Source: Aggregicoccus sp. 17bor-14
Lineage (GTDB): Bacteria; Myxococcota; Myxococcia; Myxococcales; Myxococcaceae
DNA: 64,000 bases
NCBI RefSeq assembly: GCF_009659535.1
Contig: NZ_VJZZ01000023.1
Location: forward strand, 27,908 to 91,907
Direction of reading: 5' to 3'
Shown: positions 50,404 to 59,105 of the stretch, in pieces
Numbering within the stretch: position 1 is the first letter of the stretch
Layout of the letters: the number at the start of each line of letters is the position of its first letter
Position numbers and translations under genes: made by a program
Notes under the pieces: model-generated
What the model saw: only the letters and a program-made list of their open reading frames with translations
Databases searched by the model: none
Told to the model about the DNA's origin: nothing

Positions 50404-51369
50404 TCAGGGTCCCGCGTACGCGATGCGCACCATCGTGTCCGAGAGGATGCTCGGGATGGCCTGGTCCTGGGTGCCGTCCAGGTTGGTGAGGAACACGGGC
50501 TGTTCGGGGTGGTGGATGACGGGGCTGTCCGTGGTGCCCGCGTTGCACTCGTCGAAGTAGTACGCGCCGAAGCGGGCGACGAAGGGCCCGTCGAAGTCGA
50601 TGATCATGTTCCCCACCGCCCAGCCCGCGGTGTCCGCGGTGAGCTCGGTGCCCGAGGGCGCGGTGACGAAGAAGGTGGAGACGGTGCGGCGGGTGAGGTT
50701 GTGGAAGTAGAGCCGCGCGCGCACGTGCGAGCCCAGGTCGAGGCAGATGACGCACGAGAGCACGTCGCCCGGCTCGGCCGGCAGGTTGGTGACGGCGTGG
50801 CGTGACCCGGGCGACCACTGCCACCACACCCCGTAGCTGTACTGCAGCTGAGCGCCGGAGCGCGCCACCCGGATGTCCCAGCCCGCGAAGAGGTTGCTCG
50901 TGGAGCTCTCGCCGAAGAGGCCCATCCACGTGGAGCAGCCCTGTGCGTTCGCGTCCACGGGCGCCTGGTAGATGTGCGGGAGGGTCCAGGTGCCCTGGAT
51001 CCAGCGCATCGTCCCCTGCGCCGCGGGCGCCGTCACCGTGGCGCCGCCCATGTGGTTGTGGCGCTGGGGCGGCAGGGCCGGGGCGAGCGGCAGGTCCAGC
51101 GGGCCGGCGACACCGGGCTGCCTCCGGAACTTCGGCACCACCACGGTGAGGGGCGCCGAGAGCACGCGGTCGAAGTACTGCTGCAGCGGAGCCTCGCGCG
51201 GGCGGGGCGGGATGCCGTAGCGCAGGCGGGTGCGCTCGCTGGCCTTGCTCGCGTCGAAGCCGCGGGGCGGCGCGGCGTAGGTGCGGACGACGGATTCCTT
51301 CGCCTTCGCTCCCCGCTTCACTGCGGGCCTCCTTGCTCCGCGGCTCTTCGCTCCTCGTGCGCTCGCCAT
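50404..51369 (-). CDS. Peptidase G1 (eqolisin)-like protein without the expected active-site residues
   Basis: 321 residues. Residues about 110-310 have a beta-sandwich like eqolisins: MRWIQGTWTLPHIYQ, STWMGLFGESSTSNLF, YGVWWQWSPGS, LPAEPGDVLSCVI, RARLYFHNLTRRTVSTFF. In active eqolisins a Gln after the WxG segment and a Glu in an AEWI-x-E motif are catalytic; here the corresponding segments are GWDIRVA and TAGWAVGNM, so both seem replaced. A basic N-terminus (SARGAKSRGARRPAVKRGAK) has no signal peptide. AGAGGAG supports the ATG at 51369. Perhaps a lectin-like or scaffold use of the fold; family match is by eye and needs a profile search. Confidence 0.65.
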   Translation of the reverse strand: MASARGAKSRGARRPAVKRGAKAKESVVRTYAAPPRGFDASKASERTRLRYGIPPRPREAPLQQYFDRVLSAPLTVVVPKFRRQPGVAGPLDLPLAPALPPQRHNHMGGATVTAPAAQGTMRWIQGTWTLPHIYQAPVDANAQGCSTWMGLFGESSTSNLFAGWDIRVARSGAQLQYSYGVWWQWSPGSRHAVTNLPAEPGDVLSCVICLDLGSHVRARLYFHNLTRRTVSTFFVTAPSGTELTADTAGWAVGNMIIDFDGPFVARFGAYYFDECNAGTTDSPVIHHPEQPVFLTNLDGTQDQAIPSILSDTMVRIAYAGP

Positions 51370-51617
51370 CGTGCGGCTCCTCTCGGGTCCTGCGGTGGAT
51401 GTCCCCGAGCGTGGGCGCACGGAGACGCCCCGCACCATGCGCCCGGGGTGCGAGGCCTCTCGCCTCGCGTTCACCCGAGAAGGAAAAGCACAGCGCGAGC
51501 GAGTGCGGCCGCAGAGCACAGCCCTGGCACGCCTCGGGCAGCTCGACGGAGGTCCGAGTGAGGAGACCGGCGCTCTCGCGGAGCTCGCTCCTTGCCCGTT
51601 CTGCTAGTGTTGCGCCG

Positions 51618-53219
51618 ATGCACCGTCGCCCGCTTTCCGCTGCGCTCCTCGCGCGGAGCACCGCAGCCCTGCTCCTCACCGCCTCGGTTCAGCTCTCCTG
51701 CACGGCATCCACTTTGCGCGAGGACGCTGGGACGATCGAGGACTCAGCCACCCGCGACGCGGGTGGGGATGTGCTCGACGCAGGCCGCGATGCCGGCGAC
51801 GGCACCGATACAGGCACCGATGCGGGCGACGACACCGACGCAGGCTCCGACCTCGATGCGGGCATCGCCGTGGGTCCGCCCTGCGAGAAGACGCAGGGAG
51901 TCTGTGCAGGCGCGGCGCATGCGCGGCTCGAGGACGGCGGCTTCGAGCCCACCTGCACCGCCCTGTCCTACGGCTCCGACTACGAGCCGGCCGAGACGCG
52001 ATGCGACGGCCTGGACAACGACTGCGACGGCGAGACGGACCGTCACTGGGCCACGCTGTTTCCGCGCAGCGAAGGCTCGACATGGAACGTCCCGGTGGCG
52101 CGCATGGATGGCGGCTATGTCGCGCTCGCGCAGGAACGCGACGGCGGCTTCAGCCTGCGCCGCTTCGACGATCAGCTGGAGGCCCTTGCCGAGCCCGAGC
52201 CCTTGAAGCCGGCCGGAACGGGTTACCTGGATGGCCCGGCGCTCTTGAACACAGCGCAGGGAATCGCCCTGACCTACGAGCGGCGGGGCCAGCAAGACGT
52301 CACCGATTTCTACGTGCCGCTCTCCGCGGAGGGCCTCCTGCTGCGGGGCAACGACGGCGAGCCCTTCTACTCGTCGCTGAACACCACGCCTGGCTTCCCC
52401 TATGGGTCGCTGCGCACCGCTCCTTCGTTCGACGGGAGCAAGGTGCTGGTGTCGTTCCACGAGACCGATGCCGGCACTCCCTTCATGGCGTATGCCACCG
52501 AGGTACTGGGGCTCGTCACCGACCCGCTCGGCAACATCGTCACACCGCGCACCTCGCTGATGCGGGTGCGCGTCGAAGGGGCGGGGCTCTTCCCGAAGAG
52601 CGTTCTGGGTGTCGAGGACGGCTTCGTCCTCGCGGTGAGCGAATGGCCCCCCGAGCTGGGGATGGCGTTCACGTTGCGTCTGCAACGCTTCTCCAGCGCG
52701 CTCGCGCCTGTGGGCAGCGAGCGCACCATCGAGCTGCTCTCGGAGACCGACGCCCACCTGGCGAACGTTCCGGCAGACCCCGGCAGTGGGGGGCCCCCGC
52801 AGCCCGTGCTCGTCTACCGGGAGTCCTTCGCGGACGGAGGCTCCGGACTCTTCGTGGTCCGCAACCTCTTCGACGGCGGAGAGCCGGAGGCCTGGAATGA
52901 CGTTGCCGCGGACACGGCGTTCCTCCGTGCCCTGGGAACGCCGCGCGGGTTGCAGGTGGCATGGAAGACCGTGACCTACTGCCCGGAGTGCATCTCCCCG
53001 ACTGGCATCCGCGGCACCTCCCGCGGCCGCGTCTTCGCCCGCGGCGAGGACTCCGGGGTCGTGGACCTCACCCCGAGCACGGCGGACCTCGACTTCGACC
53101 CCTACGCCCGCCCCGGCGTCGGACTCACCGCGGGGCCCGACGGCTGGATGACCTTCTTCCTGCCGGTGCTGCAGGAAGGAGGCGTGGAACTGCGCGCCGT
53201 GAGCTACTGCGCGCCCTGA
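51618..53219 (+). CDS. Asp-rich MopE-like lipoprotein with beta-propeller-like domain
   Basis: 533 residues. A hydrophobic signal peptide ends in LSC (residues about 26-28), a plausible lipobox. Then an Asp/Gly-rich calcium-loop stretch (DAGRDAGDGTDTGTDAGDDTDAG) and a MopE-type motif ETRCDGLDNDCDGETD, known to bind metal in MopE of methanotrophs and common in myxobacterial surface proteins. The remaining 380 residues have repeated strand patterns of 40-50 residues (GYVALAQERDGGFSLRRFD; KVLVSFHETDAG; GFVLAVSEWPPE), probably a beta-propeller. Cysteines occur in pairs near the end (CPECIS). TAGTGT lies 7 nt upstream of the ATG. Surface protein; ligand unknown. Confidence 0.8.
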   Translation: MHRRPLSAALLARSTAALLLTASVQLSCTASTLREDAGTIEDSATRDAGGDVLDAGRDAGDGTDTGTDAGDDTDAGSDLDAGIAVGPPCEKTQGVCAGAAHARLEDGGFEPTCTALSYGSDYEPAETRCDGLDNDCDGETDRHWATLFPRSEGSTWNVPVARMDGGYVALAQERDGGFSLRRFDDQLEALAEPEPLKPAGTGYLDGPALLNTAQGIALTYERRGQQDVTDFYVPLSAEGLLLRGNDGEPFYSSLNTTPGFPYGSLRTAPSFDGSKVLVSFHETDAGTPFMAYATEVLGLVTDPLGNIVTPRTSLMRVRVEGAGLFPKSVLGVEDGFVLAVSEWPPELGMAFTLRLQRFSSALAPVGSERTIELLSETDAHLANVPADPGSGGPPQPVLVYRESFADGGSGLFVVRNLFDGGEPEAWNDVAADTAFLRALGTPRGLQVAWKTVTYCPECISPTGIRGTSRGRVFARGEDSGVVDLTPSTADLDFDPYARPGVGLTAGPDGWMTFFLPVLQEGGVELRAVSYCAP

Positions 53220-53386
53220 AGCAGCGCGCCCGCCCGCCCGCCTCCTCCCGGGCCAGCGGGCCGGCGCGGCAGTCCGTGCCCGCCGTCGCTACATTTGGCC
53301 CATGGAAGGCGGGCGTGCGCGCCGCGCGCGTGGCGCGCTGCGCCCCCGGACGCTAGGGTGCCCGGCGCCCCTTCCCCTGGGACCCC

Positions 53387-54163
53387 ATGAGCAAGAAGCC
53401 ACGAGGCACCGAGAGCAGCGACTTCGTCCACCACTTCGAGGGCGCCTCCACGCTGGACGGCCTGCTCGAGCTGGCCGGCAGCCCCTACGACACCGAGGCG
53501 GTGCTCGCGCTGATGAAGGAGGCGCACGCGGACGGCGCCTCCTCCAGCGAGCTCATCCCGCAGCTCTTCGAGGGCCCGCCGCGCTTCCCCTCCCCGGACG
53601 TGGCGCGGCTCATGTACCAGAACCTGCTCGGGCTCTGGGACCTGGTGGCCGAGGGCAAGGGCGTGCGGCTCGAGGACGAAGGCCCGCGCCCGCCGCGCCC
53701 CAAGCGCGAGAAGGCCCCGGCGCCGAGCCCCTTCGCCCCGGGCGAGCCGGACGCGGCCTTCGTGGAGGCCGCCTCGCGCCACCTCGAGGAGGACGTGCGC
53801 GCGCGCGAGCGGCTCACGCACCTGTTCGACAACCGGCAGGACCCGCTCCTGGGTGCCCTTGACGGCGCGGGGCTCACGGACGAAGGATACGCCGTCGCCC
53901 GCTACCTCCTCTTCGAGCTGTTCGCGATGCTGGAGCTGGGCTGGCCCGCGGGCGTCGCAACCGTGCCGCCCGGGGCGCTGGCCACCGCACCGACGCCGGA
54001 CGCTCCTCCGGTGCCGGCGGCCCTCGCGACCTACGCCGAGGACGCGCTGTTCGAGGCGGAGCACGACGAGGAGCATCCGCTGGTCCCCGAGGAGCTTGCG
54101 CCGGTGCGCAACCTGGTGACCCGCGGGCTCGCCGCGCTGTGGCAGGCGCGCAAGAAGGGATGA
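53387..54163 (+). CDS. Hypothetical protein, 258 aa
   Basis: Helical soluble protein without signal or membrane segments: FVHHFEGASTLDGLLELAGS, LFDNRQDPLLGALDGAGLTDEG and a long C-terminal helix (PVRNLVTRGLAALWQARKKG). A Pro/Lys linker lies at 100-125. First gene of a tight operon: the next ATG begins 4 nt after the stop. TAGGGT (53354-53359) is a possible -10, 27 nt before the ATG. No recognised domain. Confidence 0.7.
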   Translation: MSKKPRGTESSDFVHHFEGASTLDGLLELAGSPYDTEAVLALMKEAHADGASSSELIPQLFEGPPRFPSPDVARLMYQNLLGLWDLVAEGKGVRLEDEGPRPPRPKREKAPAPSPFAPGEPDAAFVEAASRHLEEDVRARERLTHLFDNRQDPLLGALDGAGLTDEGYAVARYLLFELFAMLELGWPAGVATVPPGALATAPTPDAPPVPAALATYAEDALFEAEHDEEHPLVPEELAPVRNLVTRGLAALWQARKKG

Positions 54164-54167
54164 CGTG

Positions 54168-54740
54168 ATGGCACGCGACAGGGACGGTGGCGGCAGGGAC
54201 GGGGACGGCGGCGGCTTCAGCGGCCGGCGCAACAAGAGCTGGCGGGAGATCGACGCGCAGCGCGGCAAGAGCCGCAGCCACTCGCGCCAGGACGACCCCG
54301 CGCAGCAGCGCATCGAGCGCAGCCCCACCTACGAGAAGTACAAGCAGGCCGCGGACGCGCTCTTCACCGGCGGCGAGCTGCCCGAGGGCCTCGCGAAGAC
54401 CTTCGACCCCGAGGGCAAGCGCAAGGCGCAGAAGGACGCACTCACGAAGGTGCGCGAGGCCGCCGGCGACCGCAAGCTCTGGGTGCAGAGCGTGCTCGAC
54501 TACCTGGAGAAGTACCCGGAGCTGCCCGAGGACGCCTACTTCCTCGACTCGCTGCTGGACCACCCGCGCGAGCGCATCGTGGACAAGGCGCTGGGCAAGC
54601 TCGAGGAGCTCGAGGCCGCGGGCAAGCTGAAGGCGAAGGTGCCCACCAGCCTCGAGCAGCGGCTCAAGAGCGTGGAGCTCACCGCGGGAGACCCGGACAC
54701 GCAGGAGCGCGCCAAGGCCCTGCGCGCCAAGCTGCGCTGA
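54168..54740 (+). CDS. Hypothetical protein, 190 aa, operon partner of the 258-aa protein
   Basis: Starts with a Gly/Asp/Arg-rich disordered segment (MARDRDGGGRDGDGGG), then a helical core (ERSPTYEKYKQAADALF, VREAAGDRKLWVQSVLDYLEKYPELPEDAYFLDSLLDHP) and a charged C-terminus with two further helices. Mostly alpha-helical and soluble. ATG 54168 follows the previous stop by 4 nt and has a GAAGGGA ribosome site inside that stop region; GTG 54165 is an alternative. Followed by a strong inverted repeat. Probably works with the upstream protein; function unknown. Confidence 0.72.
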   Translation: MARDRDGGGRDGDGGGFSGRRNKSWREIDAQRGKSRSHSRQDDPAQQRIERSPTYEKYKQAADALFTGGELPEGLAKTFDPEGKRKAQKDALTKVREAAGDRKLWVQSVLDYLEKYPELPEDAYFLDSLLDHPRERIVDKALGKLEELEAAGKLKAKVPTSLEQRLKSVELTAGDPDTQERAKALRAKLR

Positions 54741-54756
54741 GCGCGCCCCGGGAAAC

Positions 54757-54783
54757 GGGGTGAGGGCGCTGCGCCCCCACCCC
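54757..54783. terminator. Bidirectional terminator hairpin between convergent genes
   Basis: GGGGTGAGGGCGC (54757-54769) and GCGCCCCCACCCC (54771-54783) form 13-bp arms with one mismatch and a 1-nt centre. It lies 16 nt after the 190-aa gene stop and 13 nt from the end of the convergent phoD gene. One of the few convergent junctions in the window with room for a terminator. Confidence 0.55.
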
Positions 54784-54796
54784 GCCCCTCACGCCG

Positions 54797-56962
54797 CTAC
54801 GCCGTGCGCGTGTTGGGGAAGGTGAACACCTGCGTCGTGAACTTCGCCGCGAGCTCGCCTTCGCGCGTGGAGTAGTCGGTGCCCACCTCGGCCTCGGGGA
54901 TGAGGTGGAAGGTGGCCTTGGCCTCCTGCGCGCCCAGCTCCACCAGCACGAAGCCGTGGTGGTCGGTGTTCGTGTAGACGATGTCCGGGTTGCTGTCCCG
55001 CAGCGTCTGGTCCAGCCCGGTGACCACGTAGCCGTAGAAGGGCGTGCCCTTGCCGGTGGGCAGGCCGGTGTTCTGCACCGCGTTGCCGATGAGCGTGCGG
55101 ATGGGCGCTGACGTAATGGCCGGGGCGGTGAGCGCCATGTTGCTCTTGGCCGCGTCGATCTTGCTCACGAAGGCGGCGTGGATGTCCCCGGAGAGGAAGA
55201 GCGTGTTCTGCGCGCCCTTCGCCTTCAGCTGCCCGAGCAGCTCGGCGCGGCGGTTGGGGAAGCCGTCCCACTGGTCCACGTCGAAGTAGAAGTTCTGCTT
55301 GAGCAGGTCCAGGCCCAGGTCGGTCTTCTGGCTGAGGTCCAGGGGCATGCTGGTGAGCGACACGGAGCTGACCACCGCGCGCCAGGTGCTGGCGGTGTTG
55401 CCCAGCTGCTCGTAGAGCCAGGCCTGCTGCTCGGCGCCGAGCACGTTCTCGCTCTTGCCCTGCGTGCGCGCGTAGAGGTAGCCCGCGTACAGGTCGTAGA
55501 GCGGCTTCACGGCGAAGTAGCGCGAGCCCACGTCGCTGAAGGCGTTGAGCTTGGCGAAGTGCACGTACGCGACGCCCTTCTCCTTGCCGCTGGGGTCGAT
55601 GGGCGCCTGGCCCAGCTGCGCGAGCACGCCGTTCACGTACTGCAGCGCGAGCTTGCCCTTCACGGCCGCCTGCGCCTTCGCGCGCGCCTCCTGCCCGATG
55701 AGCCCGGCCTTCTGGTACGCCGCGGTGAAGAGCCCCTCCACCGCCTGCGCGACCAGGGCCTTCTGGTTCGCGTACTGCGGCTCGTCGATGTCCACGTACG
55801 CGAAGGTCGCGGCGGGCAGCGTGCCCACCAGGCCGGGCGCCACCGCGTTGAGCGTGGCCTGGTCCATCACCACCGTGCCGGGGAAGGCCTCCTCGGGGAT
55901 GAGGTGGTCCGGGCGGTAGCTGCGGTAGTCGGTGATGACCAGGTCCAGGTGCTTGCCGAAGCCGAAGCGGCGCCAGAGCTTGGTGTTCGGGTAGAGCTGG
56001 TCGCGCGTCGTCTCGAGCGCGCCGCCGTTGCCGGCGGTGCCGGTGTCGATGGGCAGGTACTCGAAGAAGGCCTGCTCGGCGTTGCCGCGGCGCTCCGCGT
56101 CGGTCTCGTCCTTGAGGCCGTCGAAGTAGGTGGCGGTGGCGCCCCACGAGTCGTCCGCGAACTCGTGGTCGTCCCAGATGACGATGAAGGGGTAGAGCTC
56201 GTGCACCTTCTGCAGGACCTTGTCCGAGCGGTAGGTGCGGTACAGGTCGCGGTAGTTGCTCAGGGTCGAGGCCGCGAGGTACGCGCTCGCGCCGCTGCCC
56301 ACGGGGATGGCGCCCACCGGCTCGCTGAAGGTGATGCGCCGCGAGGCCGCGCCGCCGCTCTGGAAGCTCGGGTCGCCGCTGGTCTCGTACACGTAGTCGC
56401 CCACGCACAGGACGAAGTCCAGGTCCGTGTCCAGCTGCAGCAGGCGCTGGTAGGCGTTGTAGTAGCGGCCGATGTAGTCCTGGCAGTTGGCGACGGCGAA
56501 GCGCACCGGCGTGTCCGAGCCCTCGGCGGGCGCGGTGCGGGTGCGGCCCGCCACGGTGGCGTAGCGCACGCCGTCACGCTCGTGGGTGAAGCGGTAGTAG
56601 TAGGTCGTGCGCGGCTCCAGGTTCTCCACGCGCACGCGCAGGCAGCCGTCGTGCTGCTGCAGCGCCTGCAGGCCCTGCGCGTCCACCACCAGCTGGTCGA
56701 AGGTGTTGCTCTTGGAGACCTCGAGCCGCAGCGAGAGGTCCTCCTTGCGGTCCGGGTTCACGCCGCGCACCCACAGCACCACGCTGTTCGGCTTCGGGTC
56801 GCCGGAGGCCACCGACTGCGGGAAGTAGCGCTCGCCGGACTGCAGCTCGCCGCCGCCGTTGCTGTCGTCGCTGCATGCGCTCAGCAGGCCGCTGCCGGCG
56901 CTCGCCGCGCTCACCACCACGATGCTCTTGAGAATCGATCGCCGCGTGAAGCCTGAGGTCAT
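54797..56962 (-). CDS. phoD: Alkaline phosphatase PhoD-type (Tat-exported)
   Basis: 721 residues. Twin-arginine signal TRRSILKSIVVVSAASAG ending in a lipobox-like LLSAC, then the PhoD N-terminal domain (YFPQSVASGDPKPNSVVLWVRG) and the metallophosphatase domain with ANCQDYIGRYY, CVGDYVYET, IVIWDDHEF and FLSGDIHAAF. PhoD enzymes are calcium/iron-dependent phosphodiesterase-phosphatases of the periplasm or cell surface. The chain has an insertion (about 385-520, INEPQYANQ-like region to VGSRYFAVKPLYDL) compared with shorter family members. Of the possible starts, ATG 56962 best fits the Shine-Dalgarno AGGA spacing. The amidohydrolase gene is divergent, 137 bp apart. Confidence 0.93.
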   Translation of the reverse strand: MTSGFTRRSILKSIVVVSAASAGSGLLSACSDDSNGGGELQSGERYFPQSVASGDPKPNSVVLWVRGVNPDRKEDLSLRLEVSKSNTFDQLVVDAQGLQALQQHDGCLRVRVENLEPRTTYYYRFTHERDGVRYATVAGRTRTAPAEGSDTPVRFAVANCQDYIGRYYNAYQRLLQLDTDLDFVLCVGDYVYETSGDPSFQSGGAASRRITFSEPVGAIPVGSGASAYLAASTLSNYRDLYRTYRSDKVLQKVHELYPFIVIWDDHEFADDSWGATATYFDGLKDETDAERRGNAEQAFFEYLPIDTGTAGNGGALETTRDQLYPNTKLWRRFGFGKHLDLVITDYRSYRPDHLIPEEAFPGTVVMDQATLNAVAPGLVGTLPAATFAYVDIDEPQYANQKALVAQAVEGLFTAAYQKAGLIGQEARAKAQAAVKGKLALQYVNGVLAQLGQAPIDPSGKEKGVAYVHFAKLNAFSDVGSRYFAVKPLYDLYAGYLYARTQGKSENVLGAEQQAWLYEQLGNTASTWRAVVSSVSLTSMPLDLSQKTDLGLDLLKQNFYFDVDQWDGFPNRRAELLGQLKAKGAQNTLFLSGDIHAAFVSKIDAAKSNMALTAPAITSAPIRTLIGNAVQNTGLPTGKGTPFYGYVVTGLDQTLRDSNPDIVYTNTDHHGFVLVELGAQEAKATFHLIPEAEVGTDYSTREGELAAKFTTQVFTFPNTRTA

Positions 56963-57099
56963 GCTCATCCGTCCTGGGTGAGGTGAATGGGGACGCATCA
57001 TGGTCAAGGTCCGGCGCGGGACCTGCAACAAATCGGCAGGGACATGGGGGCGGGGGGGAGTTGACGGCGGGCCCGGGTGCTGTTCCATCGTTCGCCCCC

Positions 57100-58392
57100 A
57101 TGCGCGCCCTCCTCCCCGCCCTGCTGCTGCTCTGCCTCGGTGCCCACGCCCAGCCTGCCGCCCCGGCCCCCGCTCCGGGGCCTCCCGCGCCGCTGCTGCT
57201 TCGCCCCGCGCGCGTGTTCGACGGCGAGAGCGTGCACGAGGGCTGGGCGGTGCTGGTGCGCGGCGAGCGCATCGAGGCGGTGGGGCCGGCGGCGAGCGTG
57301 AAGGCGCCCGCGGGCGCGCAGACGGTGGAGCTGCCCGGCAGCACGCTCTTGCCCGGGCTCATCGAGGGCCACAGCCACCTGCTGCTGCACCCGTACAACG
57401 AGACGCCGTGGAACGACCAGGTGCTCAAGGAGAGCCTCACGGTGCGCGTGGCGCGCGCGACGCAGCACGCGCGGGCGACCCTGATGGCGGGCTTCACCAC
57501 GGTTCGCGACCTGGGCACCGAGGGCGCGGGGGATGCGGACGTGGGGCTGAAGCAGGCGATTCAGCAGGGCATCATCCCGGGGCCGCGCATGTACGTGGTC
57601 ACGCGCGCGCTGGTGGCGAGCGGCTCTTACGGCCCCAAGGGCTACGCGGCGGAGTGGGAGGTGCCGCAGGGCGCGGAGGAGGCGGACGGCGTGGACGCGC
57701 TGGTGCGCGCGGTGCGCCGGCAGATCGGCGCGGGCGCGGACTGGATCAAGGTCTACGCGGACTACCGCTGGGGCCCGCGCGGCGAGGCGCGCCCCACCTT
57801 CTCGCAGGAGGAGCTCGCGCTCATCGTGCAGACGGCGAAGAGCGCCGGGCGCCCGGTGGCGGTGCACGCGAGCACCGCGGAGGGCATCCGCCGCGCGGTG
57901 CTCGCCGGCGTGGAGACGGTGGAGCACGCCGACGACGCCACGCCCGAGGTGCTGCGCCTGATGGCCAGCCGCAAGGTCATCCTCTGCCCCACGCTCGCCG
58001 CAGGGGACGCCATCCAGCAGTACCGCGGCTGGAAGAAGGGGCAGGACCCCGAGCCCGAGTCCGTGCGCCTCAAGCGCGAGTCCTTCCGCGCCGCGCTGCA
58101 GGCGGGCGTCCCCATCTGCGCCGGCAGCGACGTGGGCGTGTTCGCGCACGGCGACAACGCGCGCGAGCTCGAGCTGATGGGCGCCTACGGGATGAGCCCG
58201 GTGCAGGTGCTGCGCGCGGCCACGCTCGTCAACGCGCGCATGCTGCACGAGGAGGCGCGCCTCGGGCAGGTGAAGGCGGGGCTGCTCGCGGACCTGCTCG
58301 CCGTGGACGGAGACCCCACGAAGGACCTCTCCGCGCTGCGGCGCGTGCGCCTGGTGATGAAGGGCGGCGCGGTGGTGCGCCGCGAGCCCTGA
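57100..58392 (+). CDS. Secreted amidohydrolase
   Basis: 430 residues with a Sec signal peptide (MRALLPALLLLCLGAHA). Metal-dependent amidohydrolase of the imidazolonepropionase/prolidase-like group: GLIEGHSHLLLH, catalytic/bridging K in DWIKVYADY, H in VAVHAST, EHADDA and GSDVG. All metal-site residues are present, so it should be active on a cyclic amide or dipeptide; substrate unknown. Exported, hence probably a scavenging enzyme. Divergent from phoD. Confidence 0.92.
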   Translation: MRALLPALLLLCLGAHAQPAAPAPAPGPPAPLLLRPARVFDGESVHEGWAVLVRGERIEAVGPAASVKAPAGAQTVELPGSTLLPGLIEGHSHLLLHPYNETPWNDQVLKESLTVRVARATQHARATLMAGFTTVRDLGTEGAGDADVGLKQAIQQGIIPGPRMYVVTRALVASGSYGPKGYAAEWEVPQGAEEADGVDALVRAVRRQIGAGADWIKVYADYRWGPRGEARPTFSQEELALIVQTAKSAGRPVAVHASTAEGIRRAVLAGVETVEHADDATPEVLRLMASRKVILCPTLAAGDAIQQYRGWKKGQDPEPESVRLKRESFRAALQAGVPICAGSDVGVFAHGDNARELELMGAYGMSPVQVLRAATLVNARMLHEEARLGQVKAGLLADLLAVDGDPTKDLSALRRVRLVMKGGAVVRREP

Positions 58393-58519
58393 AGCGCGCG
58401 GGCCCGCGATGGCGAGGAGCCCGGGAGTTCCCCGTGTCCCCGCGCATCCGCGCGCTGCGCCGCAGCGCGCACGCCGCGTGAGGCAACCCGGCCACCGCGC
58501 GTGAGCGCGGGCCGCAGGG

Positions 58520-58532
58520 CGTAATCGTTACC
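58520..58532. promoter_or_regulatory. Operator-like element 1
   Basis: CGTAATCGTTACC: GTAA/TTAC arms around a 3-bp centre TCG. Same layout as the element 43 bp downstream. Located about 142 bp upstream of the 143-aa gene. Confidence 0.45.
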
Positions 58533-58562
58533 GTGCCGAGTGCGCCTTCGGGGCGGCCCGGG

Positions 58563-58575
58563 CGTAAACGTTACG
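58563..58575. promoter_or_regulatory. Operator-like element 2
   Basis: CGTAAACGTTACG, 5-bp inverted repeat CGTAA/TTACG around ACG. Together with element 1 (start-to-start distance 43 bp, about four helical turns) it could be bound by one regulator on the same DNA face. The half-site GTAA..TTAC is of LacI-family type. Confidence 0.45.
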
Positions 58576-58673
58576 GTCTCGCCCCCGCAAGGGGACTGGT
58601 AGAAGGCGCTCCGCAAATCGCGCGCGGGGTGGGCCTGGAGGCAGGCGCCCCGCCAACGCACGGAGTGGGCGAC

Positions 58674-59105
58674 GTGGCGCAAGAAATCCGCAGCGAGCGG
58701 GCGGGAGAGCGCGTGTGGGCGACCGCGCTCGGGCGCCTCGAGGTGCGCGTGCTCACGCCGGCGGTGACGCTCTTCGTGGAGCGGGGCATCCTGGACGCGA
58801 GCTTCTGCGCGCCGCTGCTCGAGCAGCTCGAGGCCACGCTCTCGCGCGCCGAGCGCCCGCGCCTCTTCGTGGACGCGGAAGGGCTCGAGGGCTACGCGCC
58901 GGAGATCCAGCAGCAGGCCACCGAGTGGCTGCACCAGCACCGCGCCCGCTTCGGGGTGCAGCACATGCTGGTGCGCTCGCGGCTCGCGCAGACGGGCGTG
59001 TCGCTCGCGAGCGTGCGGGTGGGCAGCGCGGTGCGAGGCTACAACGTGCGCGCCCCCTTCGAGGAGGCGCTCGCCGCGGCGGTGCGCGGCGAGCGCGAGC
59101 GCTAG
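58674..59105 (+). CDS. Hypothetical protein, 143 aa (STAS-like alpha/beta)
   Basis: Alternating strands and helices: LEVRVLTPAVTLFVERGILD, RPRLFVDAEGLEGYAPEIQQQATEWL, VQHMLVRSRLAQTGVSLASVRVG. The order fits a small SpoIIAA/STAS- or lipocalin-free alpha/beta fold, but no clear family signature is seen. GTG 58674 is chosen because GGAG stands 8 nt upstream; longer in-frame starts have no site. Two operator-like elements lie upstream, so it may be tightly regulated. The last 4 bp overlap the convergent propeller lipoprotein gene. Confidence 0.65.
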   Translation: MAQEIRSERAGERVWATALGRLEVRVLTPAVTLFVERGILDASFCAPLLEQLEATLSRAERPRLFVDAEGLEGYAPEIQQQATEWLHQHRARFGVQHMLVRSRLAQTGVSLASVRVGSAVRGYNVRAPFEEALAAAVRGERER

